Below the pieces are notes generated by a model. That model was not told where the DNA came from. It was given only the letters and a program-made list of their open reading frames with translations, and ran no database searches. A stretch of 64,000 nucleotides of DNA from Arenibacter troitsensis (lineage in GTDB: Bacteria; Bacteroidota; Bacteroidia; Flavobacteriales; Flavobacteriaceae): the NCBI RefSeq assembly GCF_900177645.1, contig NZ_FXAO01000004.1, positions 281,453-345,452 on the forward strand. The letters are read 5' to 3'. The translations under genes were made by a program, and so were the position numbers. Each line of letters starts with the position of its first letter. The first letter of the stretch is position 1. This document shows positions 15,941 to 24,592 of the stretch, piece after piece.

Positions 15941-16470
15941 TGGCGTATATCACGTTTAATGACCTTCAACGACAGACCTTTACCAAAGCTTTCTCAGTTA
16001 ATGAAAGCCTCAGATCTGATGAAAAAATTGAAAAACAAGTATTCTTATCATACAGGAGAAAAGATAGTCAGTTTGTAAGGCCTATTGTAAATATTCTGAA
16101 AAGTCTCGGAGTGAAAATATACATTGATTATTTGGATGATACTTTACCTGATAAACCAAGTAGCGAAACTGCCGCCATACTAAGAAGTAGAATAAAAGCT
16201 TCAGATAAATTTATATTAATGGCAACACCGAACTCATCAGAATCAAAATGGATTCCTTGGGAACTCGGTTTAGGAGATGGATTTATAGATTACCAACACG
16301 TTGCGATTTTGCCTATAACTAACAAAGGGAGCTATTGGGCAGAGCAAGAATATTATTCCATATATGGGTATATAAAGAAAGCAAACAGTAAAGATGGTTC
16401 AAAATACGACTATGCGATTTTTTATCCCGATGGAAATGCTGAGTGGTTGGTAACTTGGTTAAGAAAATAA
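15940..16470 (+). CDS. TIR-domain protein
   Basis: A 176-residue protein. After about 30 leading residues comes a canonical TIR domain: box 1 KQVFLSYRRKDSQF (residues 32-45), VKIYIDYLDDTLP, then SRIKASDKFILMATPNSSESKWIPWELGLGDG, where W104-x-x-x-E108 fits the W-x-x-x-E catalytic signature of TIR NADases, and the last strand HVAILPITNKG. It belongs to a different TIR subtype from the first gene of the operon, so the system holds two non-redundant TIR proteins. The ATG overlaps the SLATT stop by one base. Likely role, by inference: NAD-consuming sensor or executor. Confidence 0.85.
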   Translation: MAYITFNDLQRQTFTKAFSVNESLRSDEKIEKQVFLSYRRKDSQFVRPIVNILKSLGVKIYIDYLDDTLPDKPSSETAAILRSRIKASDKFILMATPNSSESKWIPWELGLGDGFIDYQHVAILPITNKGSYWAEQEYYSIYGYIKKANSKDGSKYDYAIFYPDGNAEWLVTWLRK

Positions 16471-16472
16471 TA

Positions 16473-16494
16473 AAAACGCATGGTAACATTGTAT
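16473..16494. repeat. Inverted copy of the sequence in front of the TIR operon (partner 14491-14513)
   Basis: AAACGCATGGTAACATTGTAT here is the imperfect inverse complement of ATACCATTGTTACCATGCATTT at 14491-14512; the core GTTACCATGC is perfect. The two arms begin 13 bases before the first start codon and 2 bases after the last stop, so they frame the three genes almost exactly. Confidence 0.6.
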
Positions 16495-16599
16495 AAGCGT
16501 AATGAGGGCTGAAGTGCTAAAATTGAGCACTTTTGCTTGTAATAAACTTTACAGTGGGCAGACAGTGAATTGCTCCAAAATCCCGCACTACGCTTATAC
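16491..16599. repeat. Long imperfect hairpin element downstream of the TIR operon
   Basis: The arms GTATAAGCGTAATGAGGG (16491-16508) and CCCGCACTACGCTTATAC (16582-16599) pair at 16 of 18 positions around a 73-base loop, which itself contains a perfect AAGTGCT/AGCACTT stem. Size and architecture recall folded recombination sites such as attC, but the GTTRRRY core is not clear and no integrase is present. It may also serve as a terminator or an mRNA 3' structure, although there is no T-run. Confidence 0.55.
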
Positions 16600-16653
16600 T
16601 TGACCGGTTGTAATTAATTATTTAAAATAGCTCAATGCAGAAAGTTTTAATAA

Positions 16654-16848
16654 TTCGAATCAGGGCTGGTCTTACTGTCTATAATAAAAACAACTAATTA
16701 CAACAACGCCCTAATGGCCTCTGAAATAGCAAGGGGAGAGCGGTCTTATAACATTCCCTTCAATATCTCCGGTCTGCCCTCTGGGGTATATGCCGTATTG
16801 CTCGAAACCCCGTATGGCAATTCCTTGAGAAAAATAATTTTGAAATAG
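16654..16848 (+). pseudogene. Orphan type IX secretion C-terminal sorting-domain fragment
   Basis: Read rightward the frame ends SYNIPFNISGLPSGVYAVLL then ETPYGNSLRKIILK and a stop. The sequence LPSGVY...KIILK is the standard C-terminal signal of proteins exported by the type IX system. The frame has no plausible start and is closed upstream by tandem stops at 16648-16653; an adjacent frame carries AGLTVYNKNN, which could be an earlier strand of the same domain separated by a frameshift. So only the tail of a lost secreted protein remains, still followed about 160 bases later by a strong terminator. Confidence 0.6.
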
Positions 16849-17006
16849 AATAATGATAATAAGATAGGTAAGCCAAAATACAATAGAGAGCAGGTCAAGG
16901 GAAGTAGAACATACAAGTTTTATGCAACCGTAAACAGATGTTCCCATTTGTGTAACGTACCAGGTTAATAACGGCAGCAATTAGGAATACTTGAAAAAAT
17001 GTAGGA

Positions 17007-17046
17007 AACAACTCTAAAATTCATGAATTTTAGAGTTGTTTTTTTT
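17007..17046 (+). terminator. Strong hairpin terminator (perfect 34-base palindrome plus T-run)
   Basis: Arms AACAACTCTAAAATTCA and TGAATTTTAGAGTTGTT pair perfectly without a formal loop and are followed by six further T. It probably ended the gene whose sorting tail survives at 16654-16848, and now insulates the SusC promoter from the accessory stretch. Confidence 0.8.
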
Positions 17047-17068
17047 CTTATCCGCAACTTTCCATTTT

Positions 17069-17087
17069 CGTTAAGATATATTTAACG
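17069..17087. promoter_or_regulatory. Inverted repeat in the susC upstream region
   Basis: CGTTAA and TTAACG flank GATATAT about 70 bases before the susC start. The middle includes TATATTTA, close to the -7 consensus, so the dyad may be an operator overlapping the promoter, perhaps for the TPR-AraC protein encoded at 22236-24143. That link is inference. Confidence 0.35.
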
Positions 17088-17157
17088 AATGTATGTTAGG
17101 CTTTTAACCAGGCTGGGCATGCAATTAAAAACAATTAACTAACTAAAAAATTTATTT

Positions 17158-20100
17158 ATGAAGATTACACTAGGTAAATGCCTATTGTTGGCGGGAGCAT
17201 TCTTATGTTTCGGACTGGCTGGGGCACAAACAGTGACAGGAAGTGTTTCGGATGGATCCGGACCCTTGCCTGGGGCGAACGTATTGGTTAAAGGTACAAC
17301 CAACGGAACCCAAACAGATTTTGACGGTAACTACTCCTTGGACAATGTGAGTAGTAATGCCACTTTAGTTTTTAGTTATATAGGTTTTAAAACCATGGAA
17401 ATACCTGTGGGAGGCAAATCTACTATTAACGCAGTTATGGAGGAGGATGCCAGCGAACTGGAAGAGGTAGTATTGATCGGTTACGGTAGTCAGCGGAAAT
17501 CGGATCTTACCGGTGCCGTAGGGCAAGTAGATGCAGACCAGCTTCAGGAACGTCCTGCCACTTCCCTAAATCAGGCCTTGTCTGGTAAAATTGCTGGGGT
17601 ACAGGTGAACACCAACTCGGGTCGCCCAGGTGGTAAATCCAACATTAGGGTTAGGGGTTTTAGTTCTATAAACTCCTCCAACAACCCGCTGTACGTTATA
17701 GATGGAGTGCAATTACCCCAAGGGAATCAAGCTAACTTTAGTTCGGCTATTGATTATCTAAACCCTAACGATGTAGTATCTATTGAAGTGTTGAAAGATG
17801 CTTCATCCACAGCTATCTACGGGGCTCGTGGTGCCAACGGTGTTATTCTGGTAACTACTAAAAGAGGTCGTGCCGGACAGGGTAGGGTAACATACGATGT
17901 GGAGTACAGTGTAAACCAATTTGGTCCCAATAGGGCCAAGGTTTTAAATTCCGAACAATATGCCATGATAGAGCAGCTTTCTTGGGAAAACACCCAGAAA
18001 TTTGATCCTGCTGGATGGGCAGCTGGGAACTATGCACAGTACGAGCCCAGGCTTAAAAGGGCCAATCCCAATGTGGCTTATTTGTTTGATAGTGAAGGTA
18101 ATGCCATCTATGATACGGATTGGTCCAAAGAAGTGGTGCAACATAAATTATCACAAAACCATCAGGTGGGTTTTTCAGGGGGCAACGAAAGAACAACATA
18201 TGCCATCTCCCTTGGTATTAGGGATGAACAAGGACTTCTTAAGAATACCTATTTAAAGCGTTATTCAGGACGTTTCTCTATTGATGATCAGATTAAGACA
18301 TGGTTAAAGATCGGAGGTTCCCTGAGCTATAATAACCAGACAGAGAATTTGGCCGATACCAACGATCAGGTGCCACGTAGAATGGTGGAGGATTATCCTT
18401 TTTATCCCGGTCCTTTGCACACTGGGGGACCATTGGAAGGTCTTTACGCCAATAACAGGGATTATCCCTATGCGGAAGGTACCCGAAATTCGGTGAACTG
18501 GCTTGAAAATAATGAGTATATTTTAAATACCCAAACTACGGCCGGAAGTTTTTATACCAATCTTAATTTAACCAAGGAATTGGAAATGAGGACGGTAATC
18601 GGAGCCAATATCCTTACCCAGGAGAACAATGAATTCCGAAACAGTGTATTGGATAACAATGCAGTGGCCCGTGCACAAGCGAGCAATGAAAAGCAGACGT
18701 TTTGGTCTATTGAAAATTACCTTACCTATAATAAGGAAATCAACGAGAACAATTCATTGACCGCTTTATTGGGGGTGTCTTGGCAACAATCCAATGAATT
18801 CTTTGTCAATGCTGATTCCAGGAACTTCCCAACCGACTTTTTTAAATTTAACAACTTGGGTGCAGGATCGGATAATATAGCGGTTCAATCTTTTGCAAAC
18901 AGGGAAGCATTGAATTCCTATTTTGGACGATTGAATTATAACCTATATGGCAAGTATCTATTTACGGTTACAGGTAGGGCAGATGGTTCCTCAAAATTTG
19001 GGGACAACAATAAGTTTTCCTTCTTTCCCTCAGCAGCAGTTGCCTGGAGGATTTCGGACGAGGATTTTCTTGTAGACAATGCTCTTATTTCCAATTTAAA
19101 ACTTAGAACCAGTTATGGGGTTACCGGTAACTCCGAAATACCTCCTTATTCTTCCTTGTCTCTTTTAAGCTCTAACTACGCTACCATATGGAGCGATAGT
19201 CGTGTTGGTGGAACCGGTTTAAATCGCTTGGCGAATCCGGATTTGAAATGGGAAAAGACCGCGCAGTACGATGTTGGGTTAGAATTAGGGCTATTTGAAA
19301 ATAGAATTAGCTTGGAAGCCGATTATTACTATAGAAAAACGACCGATATGCTTTTGGATGCCCCTGTACCGCAATCCAGTGGGTATGCTACTATTAGGAG
19401 AAATGTAGGGTCCATGGAAAACAAAGGTCTTGAACTAGGGCTTTCCACCAAAAACATAGCTACCGCAAATGTAACATGGAATACCAACTTTAATATTTCC
19501 ATGAACAGGAACAAGGTACTTTCCTTGGCCACACCTTCCGATATTTTTGGTGTAGGTGGACCAGGAATAACCAATGAGACCAGTATTATTAGGGTTGGTG
19601 AGCCAGTAGGGGCCTTCTGGGGACTTACCCGTTTGGGAACTTGGGGTACGGATGAGGCCGCTGAAGCCGCTAAATTTGTAAGTTATAGAAACGGACTTAC
19701 CATATTGCCTGGAGATATTAAGTATAAGGATTTTAATGGGGATTATATTATAAATGATGAGGATAGGTCCATTATAGGAAACGGATACCCAACAGCATGG
19801 GGAACACTTACGAACTATGTTTCCTATAAAAACCTGGACTTTACCTTGGAACTACAATATTCTTGGGGTAACGATGTAATGGACATGAACCTACACTCCA
19901 GTGAAGATAGGCAGGCTCTTGCCAATAGCTACACTACTGTCTTGAATGCTTGGACTCCTGATAACCAAGATACCATGATTGCACAGGTGAGGGATACGCG
20001 TGCTGGTTATGTGACCAACGTGGATTCACATTGGGTAAAGGATGGTTCCTTTGTTCGTGGTAGAAACATTATGTTAGGCTTTACTTTTGATCAAAATTTG

Positions 20101-20304
20101 GTTGAAAAAATGCATTTGAATAAATTGAGATTGTACGCTTCGGCACAAAATTTCTTTTTATTGGTGGATGATGAACTACTTGGAGATCCCGAGGTAACCC
20201 CTATTCGTGGTGGTGAGGGCAACAATGTCTTTTCACAAGGGATGAAGTGGCATGAATATCCAAAATCGACAACATTCGTAATAGGTCTGCAAGTCGGTCT
20301 GTAA
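17158..20304 (+). CDS. SusC/RagA-family TonB-dependent outer-membrane transporter
   Basis: A 1048-residue SusC-type receptor: signal peptide ending GLAGAQ, carboxypeptidase-like regulatory domain (TVTGSVSDGSGPLPGANVLVKGTTNGTQTDFDG...), TonB-box region EEVVLIGYGSQRKSDLTGAVGQV, plug (NPLYVIDGVQL, STAIYGARGANGVILVTTKRG) and a 22-strand barrel ending FVIGLQVGL. It would import oligosaccharides or peptides across the outer membrane, capped by the SusD lipoprotein encoded 25 bases downstream. The leader is short with an inverted repeat upstream. Full length and intact. The substrate cannot be inferred, since no glycoside hydrolase or lyase is adjacent. Confidence 0.95.
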   Translation: MKITLGKCLLLAGAFLCFGLAGAQTVTGSVSDGSGPLPGANVLVKGTTNGTQTDFDGNYSLDNVSSNATLVFSYIGFKTMEIPVGGKSTINAVMEEDASELEEVVLIGYGSQRKSDLTGAVGQVDADQLQERPATSLNQALSGKIAGVQVNTNSGRPGGKSNIRVRGFSSINSSNNPLYVIDGVQLPQGNQANFSSAIDYLNPNDVVSIEVLKDASSTAIYGARGANGVILVTTKRGRAGQGRVTYDVEYSVNQFGPNRAKVLNSEQYAMIEQLSWENTQKFDPAGWAAGNYAQYEPRLKRANPNVAYLFDSEGNAIYDTDWSKEVVQHKLSQNHQVGFSGGNERTTYAISLGIRDEQGLLKNTYLKRYSGRFSIDDQIKTWLKIGGSLSYNNQTENLADTNDQVPRRMVEDYPFYPGPLHTGGPLEGLYANNRDYPYAEGTRNSVNWLENNEYILNTQTTAGSFYTNLNLTKELEMRTVIGANILTQENNEFRNSVLDNNAVARAQASNEKQTFWSIENYLTYNKEINENNSLTALLGVSWQQSNEFFVNADSRNFPTDFFKFNNLGAGSDNIAVQSFANREALNSYFGRLNYNLYGKYLFTVTGRADGSSKFGDNNKFSFFPSAAVAWRISDEDFLVDNALISNLKLRTSYGVTGNSEIPPYSSLSLLSSNYATIWSDSRVGGTGLNRLANPDLKWEKTAQYDVGLELGLFENRISLEADYYYRKTTDMLLDAPVPQSSGYATIRRNVGSMENKGLELGLSTKNIATANVTWNTNFNISMNRNKVLSLATPSDIFGVGGPGITNETSIIRVGEPVGAFWGLTRLGTWGTDEAAEAAKFVSYRNGLTILPGDIKYKDFNGDYIINDEDRSIIGNGYPTAWGTLTNYVSYKNLDFTLELQYSWGNDVMDMNLHSSEDRQALANSYTTVLNAWTPDNQDTMIAQVRDTRAGYVTNVDSHWVKDGSFVRGRNIMLGFTFDQNLVEKMHLNKLRLYASAQNFFLLVDDELLGDPEVTPIRGGEGNNVFSQGMKWHEYPKSTTFVIGLQVGL

Positions 20305-20329
20305 TTAATAAAATTTAAAATAAGATATT

Positions 20330-21871
20330 ATGAAATTTGATATAACAAAACACATTGGAAAGTTTTACCTCTGTTTGCTAATGTTGCTTACAACAGTGGG
20401 TTGTTCCGATTTTTTGGATGAATCCGATCCATCAAATCTAACGCCGGACAGTTTTTACACCACGGCCAAACATGCAGAATCGGCTATTGCTGCTGTATAT
20501 GCGGATGCAAGGTTTGTGGGTGATGGTGCAGGAATCTTCTCGTCCAACTGGCAATTATTGGAAGCGGTTACAGGGACCTCTACCACGCAAACGGCCCAGA
20601 ATTCAGATTTGAACAACTTGTATTCCTTGTCCTACGATGCAAATACCTTACATATCAGGAATTGGTGGAGAGGAGTTTACAAGCTTATTGCCAACGCCAA
20701 TTTGGTACTTGAAAATGTACCAGGTATTGACATGGATGAGGCACAGAAAAACAAGGTTTTGGGTGAGGCACGGTTTTTTAGGGCCTGGGGTTATTTTTAT
20801 GCGGTTAGACTTTGGGGCGATGTTCCCTTGATTACCTTGCCACAGAGTGCTACGTCCGAAGATTTTAATCCTACCCGTAGCCCGCAGAGTGCAGTCTATG
20901 ATCAAATTGTAGCCGATTTGTTGGCGGCCGAAGGAGCTGGTTTATCATGGACAGATGAAAGTGGTAGAGTTTCACAGTCCGCTGTTAAATCCTTATTGGC
21001 CAAGGTCTATCTTACCATGGCCGGCCATCCGCTGAATGAAACGGCACGCTATGCCGATGCCGCCAGCAAGGCCAAGGAGGTTATAGATAATGCAGGACCA
21101 TTAGATCTTTTTGATACCTACGGAGAGGTACACGATGAGACTTTGGGCAATATGGTAGAACACGTTTTTAGTTTACAATACAATGATGAAGTGGCAGGAA
21201 ACCCTATGGGCAATATGTTCCCTAATTTCCAGCCGGTAACCTATAGAGGGCCATCCGGAACTGGAAGTACGGTACCCGAAATAGAATTTTATAACTCCTA
21301 CGAGGCTGGTGATCTTAGGGCAGTAGACCGTGAGGGTTGGTTTTATAGCAGTTACTATACCAATGGTAGTGGTGAACTTTTTGATTTGGGCGCCCCCTAT
21401 ATTTTTAAGCACTTCAATGTTATAGCTAACGGTACTTTTGGTGTTCCGGGTACCGCAAAAGACAACCTGAATATGCCTATAATTCGCTTTGCGGAAGTAT
21501 TGTTGATCTATGCTGAGGCTTCCAACGAAGCTGCAGGTCCAAATCAAGATGCAGTGGATGCCTTGACCAGGATAAGGGATCGTGCGCAGCTGACCACTCC
21601 GCTTCTTGGTGCTTTTACCCAGGCATCTTTAAGAGAAGCCGTATGGAAGGAAAGATGGCATGAGCTATGCTATGAGCAGATTACTTGGTTCGATATGGTA
21701 CGTCTTAGAAAAGTGTTGAACAGTGAAACTGGGACTTTTGATGATTTCGTAGGGCATATCAACCTTAGTTCGGATCAGGCATTGCAGGAGAAGCATCTAT
21801 TGTTCCCTCTACCTGAGCAGGAAATGATCAACAATCCAAATTTGACACCTCAAAACCCGGGGTACAATTAA
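20330..21871 (+). CDS. SusD/RagB-family surface lipoprotein
   Basis: A 513-residue partner of SusC. Lipobox LLTTVGC with C25 as the lipidated residue; then FLDESDPSNLTPDSFYTT, the usual SusD opening, four TPR-like helices around RFFRAWGYFYAVRLWGDVPLI, and the C-terminal KERWHELCYEQITWFDMVRLRK ... LFPLPEQEMINNPNLTPQNPGYN that closes nearly all SusD proteins. It forms the hinged lid of the importer on the cell surface. Co-transcribed with susC; a terminator follows 80 bases after the stop. Confidence 0.96.
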   Translation: MKFDITKHIGKFYLCLLMLLTTVGCSDFLDESDPSNLTPDSFYTTAKHAESAIAAVYADARFVGDGAGIFSSNWQLLEAVTGTSTTQTAQNSDLNNLYSLSYDANTLHIRNWWRGVYKLIANANLVLENVPGIDMDEAQKNKVLGEARFFRAWGYFYAVRLWGDVPLITLPQSATSEDFNPTRSPQSAVYDQIVADLLAAEGAGLSWTDESGRVSQSAVKSLLAKVYLTMAGHPLNETARYADAASKAKEVIDNAGPLDLFDTYGEVHDETLGNMVEHVFSLQYNDEVAGNPMGNMFPNFQPVTYRGPSGTGSTVPEIEFYNSYEAGDLRAVDREGWFYSSYYTNGSGELFDLGAPYIFKHFNVIANGTFGVPGTAKDNLNMPIIRFAEVLLIYAEASNEAAGPNQDAVDALTRIRDRAQLTTPLLGAFTQASLREAVWKERWHELCYEQITWFDMVRLRKVLNSETGTFDDFVGHINLSSDQALQEKHLLFPLPEQEMINNPNLTPQNPGYN

Positions 21872-21952
21872 TAAGGCACCTATAGTAATATTGATCTGTA
21901 TGGTTATATAGATTAAGATTGTTGTTTGAGTAAATTAGTTTTGTAATTATGG

Positions 21953-21985
21953 AAGGCAGTACCCTTTATCGGGTACTGCCTTTTT
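21953..21985 (+). terminator. Hairpin terminator after susD
   Basis: Arms AAGGCAGTACCC and GGGTACTGCCTT pair perfectly across a 6-base loop, followed by more T residues. Clear rho-independent end of the susCD operon. The remaining 250 bases up to the regulator gene hold no recognisable frame or repeat. Confidence 0.85.
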
Positions 21986-22235
21986 GTTTTACTTAGGTGA
22001 TGCGCCTATATTCCTTTTTCAGCCAAGACCCATTTTATCTTGAAACTAAAGTTTAAACCCTAATGTAATCCGGTCCAATTGTCCTTATTACCGGTTCCTA
22101 TTCTTAGTAGGGTTAATTTTACCGGTTTTGCTCCAGTTTTAAACAATCCACTATTCACTAGTCCACATAAAAAGTATGGATCTCATCATTGCTTGCCCAA
22201 GTGCCAAAACAGTAAAAATGGAAACGAAAAGCCGG

Positions 22236-24143
22236 TTACCCAATCTTTTTTAGTTTATAGGAAGGTTGTGCTGGAGATTTGCTTTTAATTTCAAAAGCGT
22301 TATTAAGTTCATTAATAAAGTTGGAGGGAAGTATACCCAGTCGCTTTTTGAAGGCTGCATTAAAGGTGTTTAAATTGTTATACCCAAGAGAAAATGAAAT
22401 GTAACTTAATTTGCTGTTCCTAAACTCTATATCCTTAAGCAACTTGGGGAGTAAGTAATTTATTCTTAATTCGTTGATGTAATTATTAAAATTGGATTTC
22501 TTTTCCTGGTTTATGACTTGGGAAAGGTATTTGGGATTGGTTTTTAGTTGTTCGGAAAGTTGGTGCAAATTACAATTTGGGTCCAAGAAAAAGTTTTCTT
22601 TTTCCAGTTTCTCCAATTTGGTCAATATAATATTCTTAATATCCTTATCTATTCTAGGTTGTGTTTTAGGAATGTCTGAAGTTTTTCTTTCAACGGACCA
22701 TTGGGTTTCCATATGTTGAAATCCACTGATTTTTTCGCTCATTCTGAGTTGTATTTCCGCCAGATCTATCGTTCTTAACAACAGTAGTCTATTTTTTTTC
22801 CTTACTTTCAAATAGGAATAAATGGAAATTGTGCTTATCACAAATAATAAAATGAGTACAATGATAATGGCCCGGAACTTTGCCTTTTGTGCCTTGTTTT
22901 CCAATTCCAGAATTTTTTTGTTCTGGAGGACTTCCTTTATTTTTCTTTTGGTCTCAAGAATAATGATCTTTTGTTCCTTTTCATTGGTAAACAATGAATC
23001 GCTTATGGCCCTATATAAAGACCTATAATCCTTGGACTTGGCGATTTGATTGGTTTTTTCATAAAGCTGGCTCAAAATATAACTATTTTGTTTTACAACA
23101 TCGAAGGCGTCAATGTTTTCTGCAGCTTCTATGCTTTTTTCATAATTGGAAATCGCTTGGGCAGTGTCCTTGGTCTGCAAATATAATTCGGCCTGTATGG
23201 TAAGTGCCCTTGGTATCCTAAAAAGGTAATTATTCTCAAAATTAATTTCCAACGCTTTTGAAATGTGGGTCAAGGCCTTTTCGTGTTCCCCTATGGATAT
23301 ATAAATATTGGCCATATTGCTGTGCACGGAAGCCAATATATAACTGCCGGCAGGGGGTAGTTCTTTTTCAACTTCGAGGAAAAAGGCATAGATTTTCAAG
23401 GCTCCCTTGGGGTCGTTTAATTTTGCCGTCATTCGGGCTATTTCATCTATTTTTGGGTAGATGTATTGCGTTTTTTTTAGTTTAAGGATGTAGCGAAGAC
23501 CTTCTAAGCAATAACTAAGGGATTTGGAATAGTTCTCAATCCTGAGGTAATAATGTGACAAGGCCGAATTGGCCTTCATCAAAAGATAGTCGTTTTTACT
23601 TTTTTCCGCACTATCCAATAATTTTAGACCCGTTTCCAGAGCCCTGTCATATTCACCTCTTTCTGAATAGATGTACGACTTTAAAGTTGAAATATCGGCG
23701 TAAATTTCCTCATAGGTTGTAGCCCCAACAACCTTTTGGATTTCGAGGACCATTTTCATGGACTCCTCAAAATCACCTAGGACAAACATAAAATATGCCC
23801 TGTTGTAGTTTGCCTTGAGTATTCCTTCCTTAAACGCCAATTTCTCCGCAAGAGCCATGGCCTGATCGTTGTAGTCATTGGCAATTTCTCCAGATTTATA
23901 GATATAGGCAGTGTATAGATTCAATAAAGTCCGCACTTTTTCCTTGCCCTGGGCATGTTTATTTTTGTGTAGCAAGAATTCAATATCCAAAAAATCCTCC
24001 TTAAAGCTATCCTTACTTTTTACTAGGCTTTGTACGGCATTTAAATAGGAGTCTACAGAATCTATTGGGGTTTCATTTGCGCTTAAAGGATTAAATAACA
24101 AAAATAGAATAATCAGAAAAGCGGTTTTGGTTAAGTTATTCAT
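22236..24143 (-). CDS. TPR - membrane - AraC-type transcriptional regulator
   Basis: A 635-residue one-component regulator. Signal peptide 1-22, then TPR repeats from about residue 60 to 380 (ASVHSNMANIYISIGEHEKALTHISKALEI is one clear unit), a coiled segment, one transmembrane helix around residues 405-425 (AIIIVLILLFVISTISIYSYL) and a C-terminal AraC HTH at about 520-620 (NLHQLSEQLKTNPKYLSQVIN ... FSLGYNNLNTFNAAFKKRLG). The sensor would sit in the periplasm and the HTH in the cytosol. Proteins of this build often lie beside susCD and control them; here it is convergent with susCD. The ligand is unknown. Confidence 0.88.
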   Translation of the reverse strand: MNNLTKTAFLIILFLLFNPLSANETPIDSVDSYLNAVQSLVKSKDSFKEDFLDIEFLLHKNKHAQGKEKVRTLLNLYTAYIYKSGEIANDYNDQAMALAEKLAFKEGILKANYNRAYFMFVLGDFEESMKMVLEIQKVVGATTYEEIYADISTLKSYIYSERGEYDRALETGLKLLDSAEKSKNDYLLMKANSALSHYYLRIENYSKSLSYCLEGLRYILKLKKTQYIYPKIDEIARMTAKLNDPKGALKIYAFFLEVEKELPPAGSYILASVHSNMANIYISIGEHEKALTHISKALEINFENNYLFRIPRALTIQAELYLQTKDTAQAISNYEKSIEAAENIDAFDVVKQNSYILSQLYEKTNQIAKSKDYRSLYRAISDSLFTNEKEQKIIILETKRKIKEVLQNKKILELENKAQKAKFRAIIIVLILLFVISTISIYSYLKVRKKNRLLLLRTIDLAEIQLRMSEKISGFQHMETQWSVERKTSDIPKTQPRIDKDIKNIILTKLEKLEKENFFLDPNCNLHQLSEQLKTNPKYLSQVINQEKKSNFNNYINELRINYLLPKLLKDIEFRNSKLSYISFSLGYNNLNTFNAAFKKRLGILPSNFINELNNAFEIKSKSPAQPSYKLKKIG

Positions 24144-24592
24144 GGTTTATTTTTTTATACTATTTGTGTTTGGGGATATTGATTTTAACTTGGCCTTATG
24201 GTCAGACTTGTTTGGAATATCAGGCCATTATTTAAATGGAACATATAAAGATTATATTAAAACGATTCCTTGATCAAAAAGGATAATATAGTATTGTTAA
24301 ATATAGTAATAGATATTTAAATATAATGTAAATATAAGGATAGGACTATATTAAATGTGCAAAGGTTTGCATAATTGCCCCGTTTCAAAAATAAAGGCAT
24401 CATGAATTCTTGTTGCGAGAAAGGCTACTGATCGTTTTTATACCCTTCCTTTTATTAAGAATGCTTAGCACGTATTTTAACTCCAATCCCTGAAAATCCC
24501 TATCTTAGTATAGTTGGCACTTTCCTGCCTCATTCCCCAAATCACATCTTAAACAAATTGTTGTTTAGAATTAACACCTTAAAAAAACAATT
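24144..24592. other. 449-base gene-free region between regulator and VOC gene
   Basis: Divergent promoters for the regulator and the VOC gene must lie here, but no strong TAnnTTTG box stands out. The part 24250-24350 is extremely A/T-rich. A small dyad TAAACAA/TTGTTTA at 24550-24567 lies 26 bases before the VOC start. No RNA gene was recognised. Confidence 0.5.

Noticed and set aside
16491-16599. Integron attC site
   Set aside because: The fold is similar in size, but the GTTRRRY core is not clear and no integron integrase or cassette array is in the window; kept only as a hairpin element.
16711-16980. Leftward 89-residue open frame
   Set aside because: It lies antisense to the orphan sorting tail, has no recognisable fold and no promoter; treated as a shadow.
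22079-22288. Rightward 69-residue frame after susD
   Set aside because: Low-complexity sequence without homology, partly antisense to the regulator gene.
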